A stretch of 64,000 nt of DNA from Microvelia longipes (Eukaryota > Arthropoda > Insecta > Hemiptera > Veliidae), in contig JACMZG010001908.1 of assembly GCA_018340805.1 (NCBI GenBank), positions 32,734,169-32,798,168 on the forward strand, read 5' to 3'. The translations under genes and the position numbers were made by a program. The notes under the pieces are model-generated. The model saw only the letters and a program-made list of their open reading frames with translations, was not told the DNA's origin and did not search any database. Shown piece by piece: positions 1 to 10,439 of the stretch; the first letter of the stretch is position 1, and each line of letters begins with the position of its first letter.

Positions 1-101
1 AGTGCATGTATATTCACCCTCATCGCCAGGGCCTATTTGATTAATTAGTAGGGTAACATTCCCTGTTTGCTCATCATATCTCATCTTATATTTGGCAGAC
101 T
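1..101 (-). CDS. sls: sallimus (titin/kettin) exon, second half of an Ig I-set domain, runs off the window
   Basis: This is an internal coding exon of a giant sarcomere protein that links the Z-disc to thick filaments in insect muscle. The reverse strand translates without stops. It contains the motif INQIGPGDEGEYTCT, the F-strand signature of an I-set Ig domain (D-x-G-x-Y-x-C with the second disulphide cysteine). The acceptor is TAATTACAG followed by the exon at 101. The exon opens with AG, which completes a GAG (Glu) codon with the single G left by the exon at 528, so the two exons join in phase. From memory, GPGDEGEYTCT and its surroundings match the first Ig domain of Drosophila Sallimus. 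Obscurin, projectin and stretchin share the fold, and a protein search would settle it. The 3' boundary lies beyond position 1. Confidence 0.82.
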
Positions 102-527
102 CTGTAATTAAAAATGTTATTATAAGTAAATACAACAAAGAAATTTGGAATGTTGATGAGCATTAGATAGAAAAGTGACCAAACTTGTCTCTCATCTCTA
201 ATACAAGCAAAGAAGCGTTCAGTTAGGCATGTTATTAAATTGTCACCAACAGTAGAATCAGCTATCCATACAACAGTAATTAGGAATACCAGCATATTCA
301 TCTTCAAGAAACCAAAAATGTATGCGATTTTCTAAAAATTTGAGCATGCACTATCATAAAAAAGAGCTCCACTCTAGATAGGAGACTGTTTTTTCTTCAT
401 TACTCGAGGTATATTTTCACAAAAAATTGTCTTAAAGCAGTAAAAAATAAGACACATGTTTTAAGGTCTGGCTTTTGTAGTATAGTATAGTAGTAGTATA
501 GTTGACAAGAGTAGGAACAATACTCAC
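102..527 (-). other. sls: sls intron between the two Ig-domain exons
   Basis: This short intron of 426 bp splits the Ig domain. On the minus strand its donor is GTGAGT (527-522) and its acceptor is TTAATTACAG (ending at 102). It is phase 1. It contains AT-rich sequence and a short TAG/TAGTAT microrepeat near 480-500. No other coding potential was seen. Confidence 0.8.
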
Positions 528-673
528 CATTAAGAGGAGCTGCTTTTCTAGTCCATGTAACAACAGGTTTAGGTGAACCTGTAACTCTTCCTTCAAACAG
601 GGCATTTCTACCTTGTGCAAACCTAGCATTATTAAATACTTTTTCAAAAACTGGTGGCGTTCCATCTCCTGGC
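528..673 (-). CDS. sls: sallimus exon, first half of the N-terminal Ig I-set domain
   Basis: Reverse-strand translation gives PPVFEKVFNNARFAQGRNAL, then a stretch ending in PVVTWTRKAAPLN. This is the A-to-C' strand part of an I-set Ig domain, with the invariant Trp in VTWTRK. The usual first Cys position before it reads FEGRVTG, so the exon has Gly-Arg where many Ig domains have Cys, as I recall for the first Sallimus Ig. The donor is G|GTGAGT at 528/527 and it continues in phase into the exon ending at 101. The acceptor region has two AGs: TTACAG gives a start at 673, and GCCAG gives a start at 668. Only the 668 start is in phase with the upstream glutamine-rich exon (G+GA = Gly). The 673 start would need another upstream exon ending in phase 2. 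Confidence 0.85.
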
Positions 674-871
674 CTGTAACATAAATGAATATTGATTAAG
701 ATAGAGAAAAACTAATACTGATAATATTGATGATACTATCAAAGATTATTAAGTATACCACAATCTTTGGATTCTATGGAGAAAATGCAAGTAACAGGAA
801 ATAATATTAGAGAGAGGAAACATTCATGATTCAATAATCACGAGTATAATGTTATTACCCAAAAATTACCA

Positions 872-1053
872 AAAATCAGTTGACAGCGTGGGAAAATAGT
901 GTTAAGGAACCAATGAGGTTGGCCTGATATGAACTTGTGGGCATGGCATTTAACATTAATAATTGGGCATTTCCCAACCAGGACAAACCTAATTGGCTCC
1001 CTTGTATTACTTTTCCCTCGCTGTCAACTGATTATAACCATGTGGTATACTAG
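872..1053. mobile_element. MITE family A, copy 1 (left end eroded)
   Basis: This is a near-palindromic element. The left arm begins ATCAGTTGACAGCGTGGGAA and the right arm ends with its complement (CTGTCAACTGATTATAACC then TGTGGTATACTA). The outermost left bases (TATAGTATAGCACAC) are missing. The interior repeats GAACCAATGAGGTTGGCCTG, also seen in copy 3. It has no coding capacity and is non-autonomous. Confidence 0.75.
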
Positions 1054-1651
1054 TCTCAGAATTATGTCTTTTTTCCTTGGATTTGACATTACCTGAAATG
1101 TTGATAAATGTAATTTAAAAATAATATATTACTTGTCTATCTATTGTGTCATTTCAGTTTTAAATTTTATTATAATATTCTATTTGTGTTTAATATAGAA
1201 ATTGTATTCCTTGTCTTATAATATAAATATTAGACCATATTTTAAACTTTTGTATTATTTAGTAACTTAAGGCATTAACTTTTAGTGTCGATGAGCTCTT
1301 GCTATCTGCGATTTGATACAAAAATAAGGGATGGACGGTTAAGACAGTGTTCCATCTCTGTCTATCACCACAGACAAAATATGTCTGTGGGGGTGTGATA
1401 TAAGATAGCAAACTATTTAGCAAAATTATCACTCTTTGTTTTGATTGGCAGTCGTTAAACATAGTAACGTGCAACATTGAAACTTTTGCTAGAGGACTGT
1501 GGCACTGGCGAACAAAAGTACACTTAAGGCTAAGTCCTAAGACAAAATAATGAAACAAATAACTATAATTGCATACAAACTAACTAACTTAAAATCCTAC
1601 TTCGCTATGAGTTTATACATTTCATCTTGACTACCAACTTTACTTATGTAC

Positions 1652-1822
1652 TATAGTATAGCACACATTTATAATCAGTTGAATAGATGGGAAAGAGCGC
1701 GAGGAAGCCAATAGGGTTAGTCCTGGATGTTAAAACACACCCACAATTACACATCGTATCATCCTCATCAGTTTCTCAACACTATTTTCCCACACTGTCA
1801 ACTGATTATAACTAGCTTATAA
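1652..1822. mobile_element. MITE family A, copy 2 (right end eroded)
   Basis: It starts TATAGTATAGCACACATTTA, then TAATCAGTTG. The right side carries the family motif CACTGTCAACTGATTATAAC and then degenerates. It is about 170 bp, with the same fold-back layout as the copies at 872 and 2260. Confidence 0.7.
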
Positions 1823-2227
1823 ACCAACTTTGCTATATGTTTCAACATTTAGTTTCAACAACCAACTTAACCTACGTACTAACTAAAGACATCTTTGAGA
1901 GGGGAGGTGGAAGGAGAAGAAGTCTACTCACTCTTGAAAAACACAGGAACAAAACAATATCAAGCATACATTTTGTGCACATGCGCACCTCATTTATTGC
2001 TTATTACTCAATCAAATGTTTGTGCAAACATACATAAATATATACATTATATCTTAAACAAACATATATAAATTATTTAATCCGCATGTTATCATCGCAT
2101 AAAAATATTTTTTTAATAAATTCTGACAGATAAAAACAGCTGTGAGCATAGATTCTAAATTTAACAAATGATACGGGCTCCTTTTTTTAACTCAAGTGGA
2201 GTTAGTTGACTGCTTTTTCGCCTTCCA

Positions 2228-2243
2228 CCCCCCCCCCCCCCCC
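2228..2243. repeat. poly-C tract
   Basis: An uninterrupted run of C follows CTTCCA. Similar G or C runs occur near 8632, 33672, 45238 and 54125. Run length is probably unreliable in the assembly. Confidence 0.9.
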
Positions 2244-2259
2244 TCAAAATGACTTTAGT

Positions 2260-2438
2260 ACTATAGTATGGCACACAGTAATAATCAGCAGGCAGCGTGG
2301 GAAAATAATGCAAGGGAGTCAATGAGGTTAGTCCTGGGTTTAATCCACACTCACATTTTCATATCAGGCCAACCTCATTGGTTCCCGAACACTATTTTCC
2401 CATGCTGTCAACTGATTATAACCGTGTGCTATACTATA
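2260..2438. mobile_element. MITE family A, copy 3 (best preserved)
   Basis: The element is almost one long inverted repeat of about 85 bp per arm. The left arm starts TATAGTATGGCACACAGTAA. The reverse complement of the right end starts TATAGTATAGCACACGGTTA. Both arms continue through the GGGAAAATA and CAATGAGGTT motifs. A transcript would form a long hairpin. No transposase is present. Confidence 0.85.
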
Positions 2439-3884
2439 ACTAACATTTAATCCAACTTCACAGGATTTCATCAATGCGTTTCACGACCAACTATACTTAC
2501 GTAGTAGTCTTATTTTATGCTTGCGTACTATCTAACAATTCCTAATCTCCTCCATTCCCATACTTAATACTTCTTTTCTCTACGTTAATATCCATTAGTA
2601 AATAAATTTTATCAAAAATTCTGGGAATTCTAGAACAACTTATTTTCTTCTTCTTCTTGTTTTTAAATTTTTCTTTTATAAAGTTTTCATTTAATACTGG
2701 ATACAATATAAGTTTTATGAGAATAAAATCGAATTTAATCTGGAATAAAAAATTGCACATTCATTTCCCAATGTCACTCACGTGCGCAAAAAATTAAGCC
2801 ATGCATTCTTCTTCTTAATTTCTCTTTTATCTTGTCTTATACCAGTAAGGTATGCCTGACAATGATATCGTTAGAAATGCATTTTAGCGTGAACAAGGAT
2901 GTGCGGGGGTGAGGTTATACGGGGACGCAAGTAACCCTATTTTTATTAAACACTGAATATAATATTGTTAAAGTAATATAAACCAAGTAAGGAAACATAT
3001 ACAATTATTGTCAAACATGGCATAGTTCACATTTTGTTCATCAGTAAGTTGGCTCAAATTTTCTGTGAGTTCAGCTAGAGTACCTATTTCACTATTTATA
3101 GGTACTTTATAGGTACCCTCCTGGCAGTTATCGTGTGAAACTCATCTATCGCGGTGAAAAAATACCGTGTGAATAGCTGGGGTTGAACCCCCATGAGGAT
3201 TTAAACACGGGCTTGAACCCACTTCCAAACCCGGCGAGTGAACCGTACTTCGACATTTACCGTACCCGATGTATTTGTTTTTATTTGCATTTCTTTTTAC
3301 ATTTTGTACAAAATGTTCTTTCTGTAAGAAAAATGTATTGTCACATCTACTAGAGGGTTATGCGATTCTTTGAATACTAGGTTTGTTAAAATTAGTAAAA
3401 ACAAGCGACTAAATAAACTTTTTTCATTATACACTATTGTCGTTTTATATTTTTGAAAGTAATCCATGCTTTTCCCCTAAAATATTATATGTTATTAGTT
3501 ATTTAATAACTTTAACCTAAAGGTTTGGAATATAATCATGGCAATTGTTTTTAAGTTATATTTATAAGGCAATAAACTTTTTTCCCCAATGAACTAAAAT
3601 GTTTTTACTTGAATCCAATACAAATCATCTAACCACGCCAACATAGTGTATTTTTATGTATATCTTTCAAGATCTTAAAAAACACGTGACTTACTCTAAC
3701 TATAGTGCCTCGCTGGTTCTTTGAATAAATTATTATAACAATTATTTCACAGAATTTAATACAACATTTTTATATTAAAACCTACATATTAAAATACGGA
3801 ATCACGATAAAAAGTACAACTCACCTTTTGTTATCAGTGTTGCCAATATAATTAAACATAAGAAAAGGTACATCCTAGCGAACA

Positions 3885-5465
3885 TAGAGATATTATTATT
3901 AGATGGGCCTAATAGGTTAAATTTTGAAACATCGAAAAAGTAACCGACCACCTTTGCTTATAAGTATAATCAAATAATCAGTACAAAATTACAATGACTT
4001 ATATAGGAAAACGTTAAACATACAAATCAAAACTCAAACTATGTGCGGGAAACCAATAGTTATTTGTGTAAGTAGGCAGGAAAATGGAATATTACTGACT
4101 GATATCGAAGTTAGCCCCCGAGCCGAAGGCGAGGGTTTGCTATCTAAATTACCTGCACAGGCAAAGCCGAGGCAGGTAATTTTCATTTTGACTGACGAAG
4201 CAAAGCCGAGGAAGGCAAATATACGAATCAGTAATGTTTCCTTTCCTGCCTCGTTCCACGCAATATTTTATCTGCGAACAGTAATAAATCAAAACTAGCA
4301 TTGTTGAAAAACTTATTACGTTTGTATAATGTTTTATATTTACATTTTCTTTGACTGATAATACAGATCTTATCATCGAAAAAGTTGACCACAGAGTAGC
4401 GCTCGATTTTGTGTATGACAGTTCTGACAGTGACAACGTTTTCACTTACATTCTTTACTTTTTTCTCTGAGCACCATTCTTTGAACACTTCATATGCTTT
4501 GAGACACTTACTTTCTGATTTGCCGGGTAGTAGGCTCTCTTTGGCATTTGTAGCTATTTCTGAAACATCCGGCGGGGTATGTTCGAAAAGTTCATCTATA
4601 TCTTCGACGATATTCATCACAAAACGCTATTGAATCGCTATAGAATAAACTAACTTTTAAACTGTATTAAATACGGGTTCGTATGATAAAAGTAGTAAAT
4701 GACTTCATAGAATGACTTGACGAAAAAGATGAGATATAAACCTAAGACAAAAGTGTTGCCTTTAATATAATCAATAAATTTATTTCTAATTAAAGATTTA
4801 CATGACAAATTGTTTTATTTCAATTTTTAATTAGTTAAATAATGTAATTATTCATTATATAAATTATTAAATAAATTCAATAGCTTTTTATTTAAACTAA
4901 TCATGTTTACAAAATTATCTATTACTTTCTTAACCAGTATAGGCAGGCGGGCTGGAAAATGCTACTTTCCTGCCTAGGCAGGTAAGTGCAGTCATTCATG
5001 ACTAATTACCAGCCGATCTGGGAAATGCTATTTCTCGCCTTAAATTAGTTCAGTAATGCTTTTTCCTGCCGTGAGCAGAATAAAATAAATTTATTAATTA
5101 TAACCTTCTTCATCTTCTTAGATAGGGCATAGCCTATCTCAATACATTGCGAGACCTGAAACATTATTTTGGGGTTCTCAGAGGCTCTGTAATTCTGCTC
5201 ATTAAAACCGTTTCCAAGCCAAAAATGAATAAAGGTTATATTAAATCAATTGTTGTTAATTGTGACCCGCACATTTTTGCGTTTTGATTTGAATTTTTAA
5301 CGTTATACTATCTAATATTTTGATTTGTACTGATTATTTGATTATATTTATAGCGAAGGTGGTCAGGTTACTTTTTCGATGTTTCAAATAAACCTATAGC
5401 CTTCAGTAATATTATCTCTATAATGAGATATTATTACTAAAGACGCCCTATTGGTTGAATTTTGA
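3885..5465. mobile_element. MITE/transposon family B, composite copy with inverted ends
   Basis: The left boundary (about 3885-4045) is the reverse complement of the right boundary (about 5265-5465). Both carry the family B right-end block: TTCAACC, GATGTTTCAA, CAGGTTACTTTTTCGATG and a TTATTTGATTATA stretch. A family B left-end module (GGCATAGCCTATCTCAATAC) sits at about 5126 in front of the second right end. The interior holds a broken recombinase-like gene and GC-richer hairpins made of GAAGCCGAGG and CTGCC motifs. The composite is about 1.6 kb and looks like a fusion of several family B pieces. Confidence 0.6.
4303..4620 (-). pseudogene. frameshifted tyrosine-recombinase-like (Crypton-type) N-terminal domain
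   Basis: Reading from 4620 gives SLLPGKSESKCLKAYEVFKE, then WCSEKKVKNVSENVV. A second frame overlapping at about 4440 continues with LSELS and then SATLWSTFSMIRSVLSVKEN and VNIKHYTN. Read together they resemble the core-binding (SAM-like) domain of eukaryotic tyrosine recombinases of the Crypton type and related insect transposon proteins. That pattern is, in order, LLP-K-S, YxxF-WC, SENV, STLWS-YSMLRS and I-KYTK. The frame changes near 4430-4445. The catalytic R-H-R-Y domain is absent, so this is a truncated, non-functional fragment. Family identification is from memory of the motif pattern. Confidence 0.6.
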
Positions 5466-5755
5466 AACTTCAGAAAATCTAGGGAGATAGAATCTAAATG
5501 GATCCCCCAATAAGCTGTAAGTACCTTCAGAGGCGATCATATTAACGGATAACCTTCTCGTCAACCTTTTATTTGACTTAAATATCACCGTTTTTCATGA
5601 AATAACTTTTGAAATATAATCAGAATTTAATTACATTTATTTTTTGTTTTTTAAACTTCCTTATTACAAAAGTGAACCTCACCATTAAAGACGCGATGTT
5701 TTGGCGGAAACAGTTATCACGTAATCTCATTCGATCGACTAAACAAATACGGTGC

Positions 5756-6215
5756 AAGAACCATAGAGATATAAGATATGTACACTAGAAATATCTATTG
5801 AGATATGGCCAATCTTAATACATTGAAAGGTCTAAAACATCGTTTTGGGGTTCTCAGGGGCTCTGTGTAACCTTATTGAAACCTACTTCAAGAGTGACTT
5901 AAGGTAAAAACACATGGAGATATCTTCTAGAGGGGACATAGCCTATCTCGATACATGAAGAGTGCTGAAACATGATTATGGGGCTCTTAATGGCTCTGTG
6001 TAACCTTCTTGAAACCTCTCTTAAAAGTGTATTAAGGTAATAATAAATCAATTTTGGCTTACTGCACATTGTTGTGTTGTTTTTATTTGTATTTTAATGT
6101 TCTAAATAAGTCACTTTAATTTTGTTCTGTTTATTTGAGTATATTGATAGCCGAAGGTTGTCAGGTTATTTGTTTCGATGTTTCAAAATTCAACCAATGG
6201 GCTCCTCTATAGCAA
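5756..6215. mobile_element. family B element with duplicated left half
   Basis: It begins CCATAGAGATAT. The left module (ATGGCC or ATAGCC, then a region like GGGGTTCTCAGGGGCTCTGT, GTAACCTTATTGAAACC) occurs twice in tandem, at about 5760-5910 and 5915-6060. A single right end follows (CAGGTTATTTGTTTCGATG, TTCAACCAATGGGCTCCTCT). It has no coding capacity. Confidence 0.7.
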
Positions 6216-6280
6216 GAACCTTATCGTATTAAATGCGTATGGAATACGATCACCTGTTAAATACGCTGTGGGTACTTAGT

Positions 6281-7640
6281 AAATATTTTGATAAAACACT
6301 TAATACGGTATCTAGTGGATCCCATTGATAAATTACTGTAAAACCTTTTGAATAACCTTTGTCTTTCTTCATTTAACAATTTTAAGAGGAATATCTTCAC
6401 TCAAGTCTCTTTAGAAATTAAATAAAAGTAACGACATTTTTACACCAAAACTGGGATGCATGTTTTTATCCATGCAGAATATTTATCCACAAAGAATTTC
6501 TGTAGACTTAGATGATATAGAAATTTCTCCGGCTTATCCCTTTCTGGATAAAGGATTTTCTTTAAAAGATTACAAAGGGTATTAAATAAATGTAAAAATG
6601 GCAAAGCTCCAGGCCGAGATGCCATATGTCATATGAATTTTTTAATCTTCCAATGAATTGGATCTAATTAATGCTCAAAATGTATAATAAAGTTTTGGAC
6701 ACCAAAAATGTACCTGAAAGCTAGAGTAAAGCTACTTTTAAATTTATTCATAAAAAAGTTGACCCGAGGACTTTTTGAGTTATCGAGGCATTGCTCTCAC
6801 AAATGCAGTTTGTGTGCTAATATTTACGAGTGTGCTTTCCAAGAGATTATCATTATATTATTACTTTTAAGTAATAATATAATCCCAGAAGAGCAAGCTC
6901 ATTTCAGAGAAGGGAGAGGATGCGTTGATCATGTGTTCCCTCTATATTCAGCCATAAGTACCCAACTTATTATAGATATTCCAACATAATTGTAATCTAC
7001 GAACATTTGACTCTGCACCTCATGATGTTTAGAGGAAAAAAAACTTTAGCAACTAAGAATAAGTTCCAAATTTATAAGAATATTATTTGACCTTTATTCG
7101 AAAGCAAAAGCTAGGGCTGAAGTCGTTGGACAGAGATCAGATCCAATCTATAACAGAAGGACTTTTACAAGTCGAGCCACTTTCATCATTTTTATTTCTT
7201 GCTTTCTTGAGAGATATTGTAGAGTTTTTCAAACCTAGAGGCTTCAGAAGTGCCAAATTATTCAAATATTTTATTTTATTCTTTTTGCTCTATGCTGATG
7301 ATAAAGCATTTTTGACTCATAGTTGGAAAGAGGCACAGGAACAAATTTTGGACAAAGGAGTATAATAGTATATAGATTTCTTTTTAAATATATGATTTAG
7401 CAAAGGAAATGACAATCACTTAATATTCCTTTGTCGAACAACGTATTCCTTATGTTTGTCGGTGATATGCAATGTACATATTTTGTTAGTTTTTAATAAT
7501 TTCTAAAGAGAGTTATGAGTAAATTTGTCCCTGTAAAAATTGTTGAAGGAAGCAAGACAAAGTAATCCAAAAATGTTTACAGTAATTAACCTATGGGATC
7601 CACAGGATACCGTATTAAGTATTTTACCAATATTTTATTT
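6281..7640. mobile_element. 1.36-kb unit bounded by about 70-bp inverted repeats, enclosing a LINE fragment
   Basis: The left end at 6281-6350 includes ACACTTAATACGGTATC, GTGGATCCCAT and AATTACTGTAAA. The right end at 7569-7640 is its reverse complement at roughly 80% identity by eye. The reverse transcriptase remnant lies between them on the plus strand. LINEs do not normally carry terminal inverted repeats. This is therefore either a LINE piece inserted in or captured by a DNA element, or an inverted duplication of flanking sequence. Confidence 0.55.
6580..7365 (+). pseudogene. non-LTR retrotransposon (LINE) reverse transcriptase, decayed
   Basis: Across several frames the plus strand spells RT blocks in the correct order: NGKAPG (fingers, about 6597), SYRGIALTNAVC (about 6780), IPEEQAHFREGRGCVDHVF (about 6882), FDSAPHDV (about 7008), SSKFIRILFDLYSKAKA (about 7064), ITEGLLQ-EPLS-FLF (about 7150), and the catalytic YADD in LLYADDKAFLTHS (about 7290). 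Stops and frameshifts separate the blocks, so it is not functional. No endonuclease domain or poly-A tail was seen. The layout is typical of insect LINEs; the clade cannot be assigned by eye. Confidence 0.8.
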
Positions 7641-10430
7641 TCTTGTCTCGTAGAGTTCATTGTTGTACATTTGATCTACTAAAGTTGATTTAAAGATTTT
7701 AAATCTGTATGCTCTGATAAGTTAGATTGAGCAAAATGTAGAAAAATGTGCAAATGCAATGCAGAAAATTACATAAACGACGTAATCAAGATATATAATA
7801 TAAAGATTTTTATTATATTAGATAATGTAGATTATTATGAAGATATTTTATTGTATAATTAGTTTTTAGCAAAGAGGTTTTAAAAAAGTAGTAATATAAT
7901 CGCGGCAAATTATACGTTATTTTAGAAATATTTAGGGAATTTTTCTGCCGTTTGTAGATATAAGATTTCAATTACAACTCAGCAGGGAATTAAAATTTGC
8001 ATGACTTGACTTCGCGTCGTAAATCAAAGTGTAATTTACCCGACTCGGCTTCGCCTCGTTAGTTGAATTTTATTTTACAGCCTCGGCTTCACCTCAGCTG
8101 TAAATATTCACCTTCGGCTCGGAATTAAATCAAAAATATTTGTCAGCAAAATTCTTTTTTGCTGCCTATTATAATGAGTTATACTATAATATAGTTATAT
8201 TATAAGTAGTACTATAATATTATATATAGTTATATTATAATAACTATATTTTTGAAAAACTATTTAATTTTTCTACAAAGTTTTAACAACCATGCACACC
8301 TAACTTGTAAACTGGTTAGATTTCAGACGTGCGCGCTGTCTATTCCTTATACTAGACTCACAGCAAATTCGTTTCACTGTATTCAAACTAATGACAGCTT
8401 TGAAATTCCGAAGCTTTTATGAAAAATAAATTAATTATAATAAGCCAATGAATGAAACTGAGTTTCAAGGTCATCCTAAAAATTAAAAGGACGAAGATTA
8501 TTTATCATCTTGTTATTTATTCTTACGATACAGATAAATATAAAGTTAAATCACGTTCGATATATTGATCTGTAAATTTACAAAAATTGATCCCGTAATT
8601 AACAAATGTAGGATTCTTCAAGCTCTAAGGGGGGGGGGTCAAGTGAGAGTAGCTATGAAAAATTACCTGCCAGGCTGATAATTACATATTTGACTAACAA
8701 GGTAAAGCCGATTCAGGCAAATGATCCAAAAAACCGTAGATATACTTACAGCATTGACATGAAACTTAAAAATTAAAGAAGTATACTTAAATTACGTAAA
8801 GAAATAAGATGTAATTAAGATTACAACAAATTAATAAATTAAGATAAGAATCTATAACCTAAATAAATAAAGTCTAGCGAAGTTGTCCACAAGCCGAGCG
8901 AATTTTCTTTGGTATGCGTGCTTTCTTATACTCTTCAATCCATTTTTACTTTTCCTCATTAATTTGATTATGATTTCAGTAAATGCTTTATAACCAAACC
9001 ATACTTAATAACCAACTGGTTATTAATGTTTCTGAATTGTTCAATTTGTGGCATATTTTGTTAAGAATATTATTGTACTCTCATTAAAAATTAAAACGCA
9101 TACGATTTAAGAATTCAATTTTTGATTGAACTTATCGAAACAAGCAACTTACCAATCAATCATAAAACACGGCTTGAGAATCACCGGATGGACAAAAAAG
9201 AATTTTCTTGCTTATAAGAAAATTCTTTAAAAAAAGAATTCTTTAAAAAAACAGTTTACTAAACAGTTGTTACATATATTAACAACTTTTATTTTTTGTA
9301 GTTCTCAAAGGGATAATTAATAATTTGTTGTTTGATTAATAAAATATTTGTCGATCGAAGCTTGGGTATCACTGCTAGTTCTTCATAAATCAACAAAATA
9401 TAAAATAACTGACGATAGAAACGATAAACATCTAACAATTCATAAACAGCGGGTGAAAAATTAAAACATAGCAAAAATATCAGTGTTGCCATAATTGCCT
9501 TGTGCATACAATTTGAAAAAGCTATAATAATGCATGATTTATTATATGCTAAAGAAGTTTAATATAATAGATCTGCTATTATATACTGATTGACAGCACT
9601 ACTGGTATACCATTACTCCGATAACAGGGTCTTTGCTTAGGAAGATGGGTATATAATAGATCAACTATTATATATATATATATTGTAGTGATAGTATACA
9701 GTTTTTGTAGTGCAGTCAGGTATGACTGCGCTACTGATACAGTATCACTGTGATTTCTGTATTTTAGCTAAGGAAAACTGTTGAATAGTTCATATTTATA
9801 AAGATAAATAATTTAAATTAGTTATGTTGGCAGCTATTGATCACCAGCCCAACATAAGTGGAGTATACTACTTCCATAATATTATTAATTGTTCTAAGCC
9901 TAAAGTTCAAGGTCATTTTTCGAGAAATAAAATGACTGATAGGCTGAAAAATCACGTACAAAGTTTTTAGATGCCAATTTCTAAAATTTAAATTTCTTAA
10001 GAATTCACATTATCATTATAAAATTACACTAATAAAGGTATTAAAATTTAAATGTACTGGAACCGGAACTAGCACTAAGTTGCATGGTTGTCGGAAAAAG
10101 TAAGCTCAACTTAAATTTCTTGCATTTAGCATTAAATTCTTTTTTATCAAAAAAGGCATTTAGTTACATACATCCAAATATGTAAAGAAGTAGAAAGTTA
10201 AGATTAATGTTAGATTAACTAATTGACTGCTCTGTGGCTGGCGCCTCCTTTTACTAAGTGCCTGCACTGAACAAACAAAATGCTAAATTAGACAATGTGC
10301 TATACCTTAATAGATGTTTTAAAAAGTAAATTGAAACAACTTTTATTAGACTTTACGAAACTATATTTTCGACCAAAATATTTTATGGAATTTGGATCTT
10401 GCTCAGTTTTGATATATGAGTACGCTTACC
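7641..10430. other. AT-rich intronic sequence with hairpins and TTCGCCTCGG-type motifs
   Basis: No gene was found. At 7985-8115 there is a stretch with GACTCGGCTTCGCCTCG and AGCCTCGGCTTCACCTCAGC, resembling the GAAGCCGAGG motifs inside the family B composite at 4090-4230. At 8165-8255 there is a palindromic TATAATATAG tract. At 9197-9228 there is a perfect 13-bp hairpin. At 9570-9745 there is a region of TATAATAGATC and TATATA repeats. Confidence 0.6.
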
Positions 10431-10439
10431 ACAAGTTCT

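Noticed and set aside
432..665. Minus-strand frame starting METGlu-Arg-His at 665
   Set aside because: It is the wrong frame of the sls Ig exon and runs through its donor site into the intron.
3160..3250. tRNA-like GGTTGAACCCCC and TTGAACCC motifs
   Set aside because: T-loop-like words are present but no cloverleaf or anticodon arm could be drawn.
9289..9507. Minus-strand 72-residue hydrophobic frame
   Set aside because: No family resemblance, no splice context and AT-rich composition; chance ORF.
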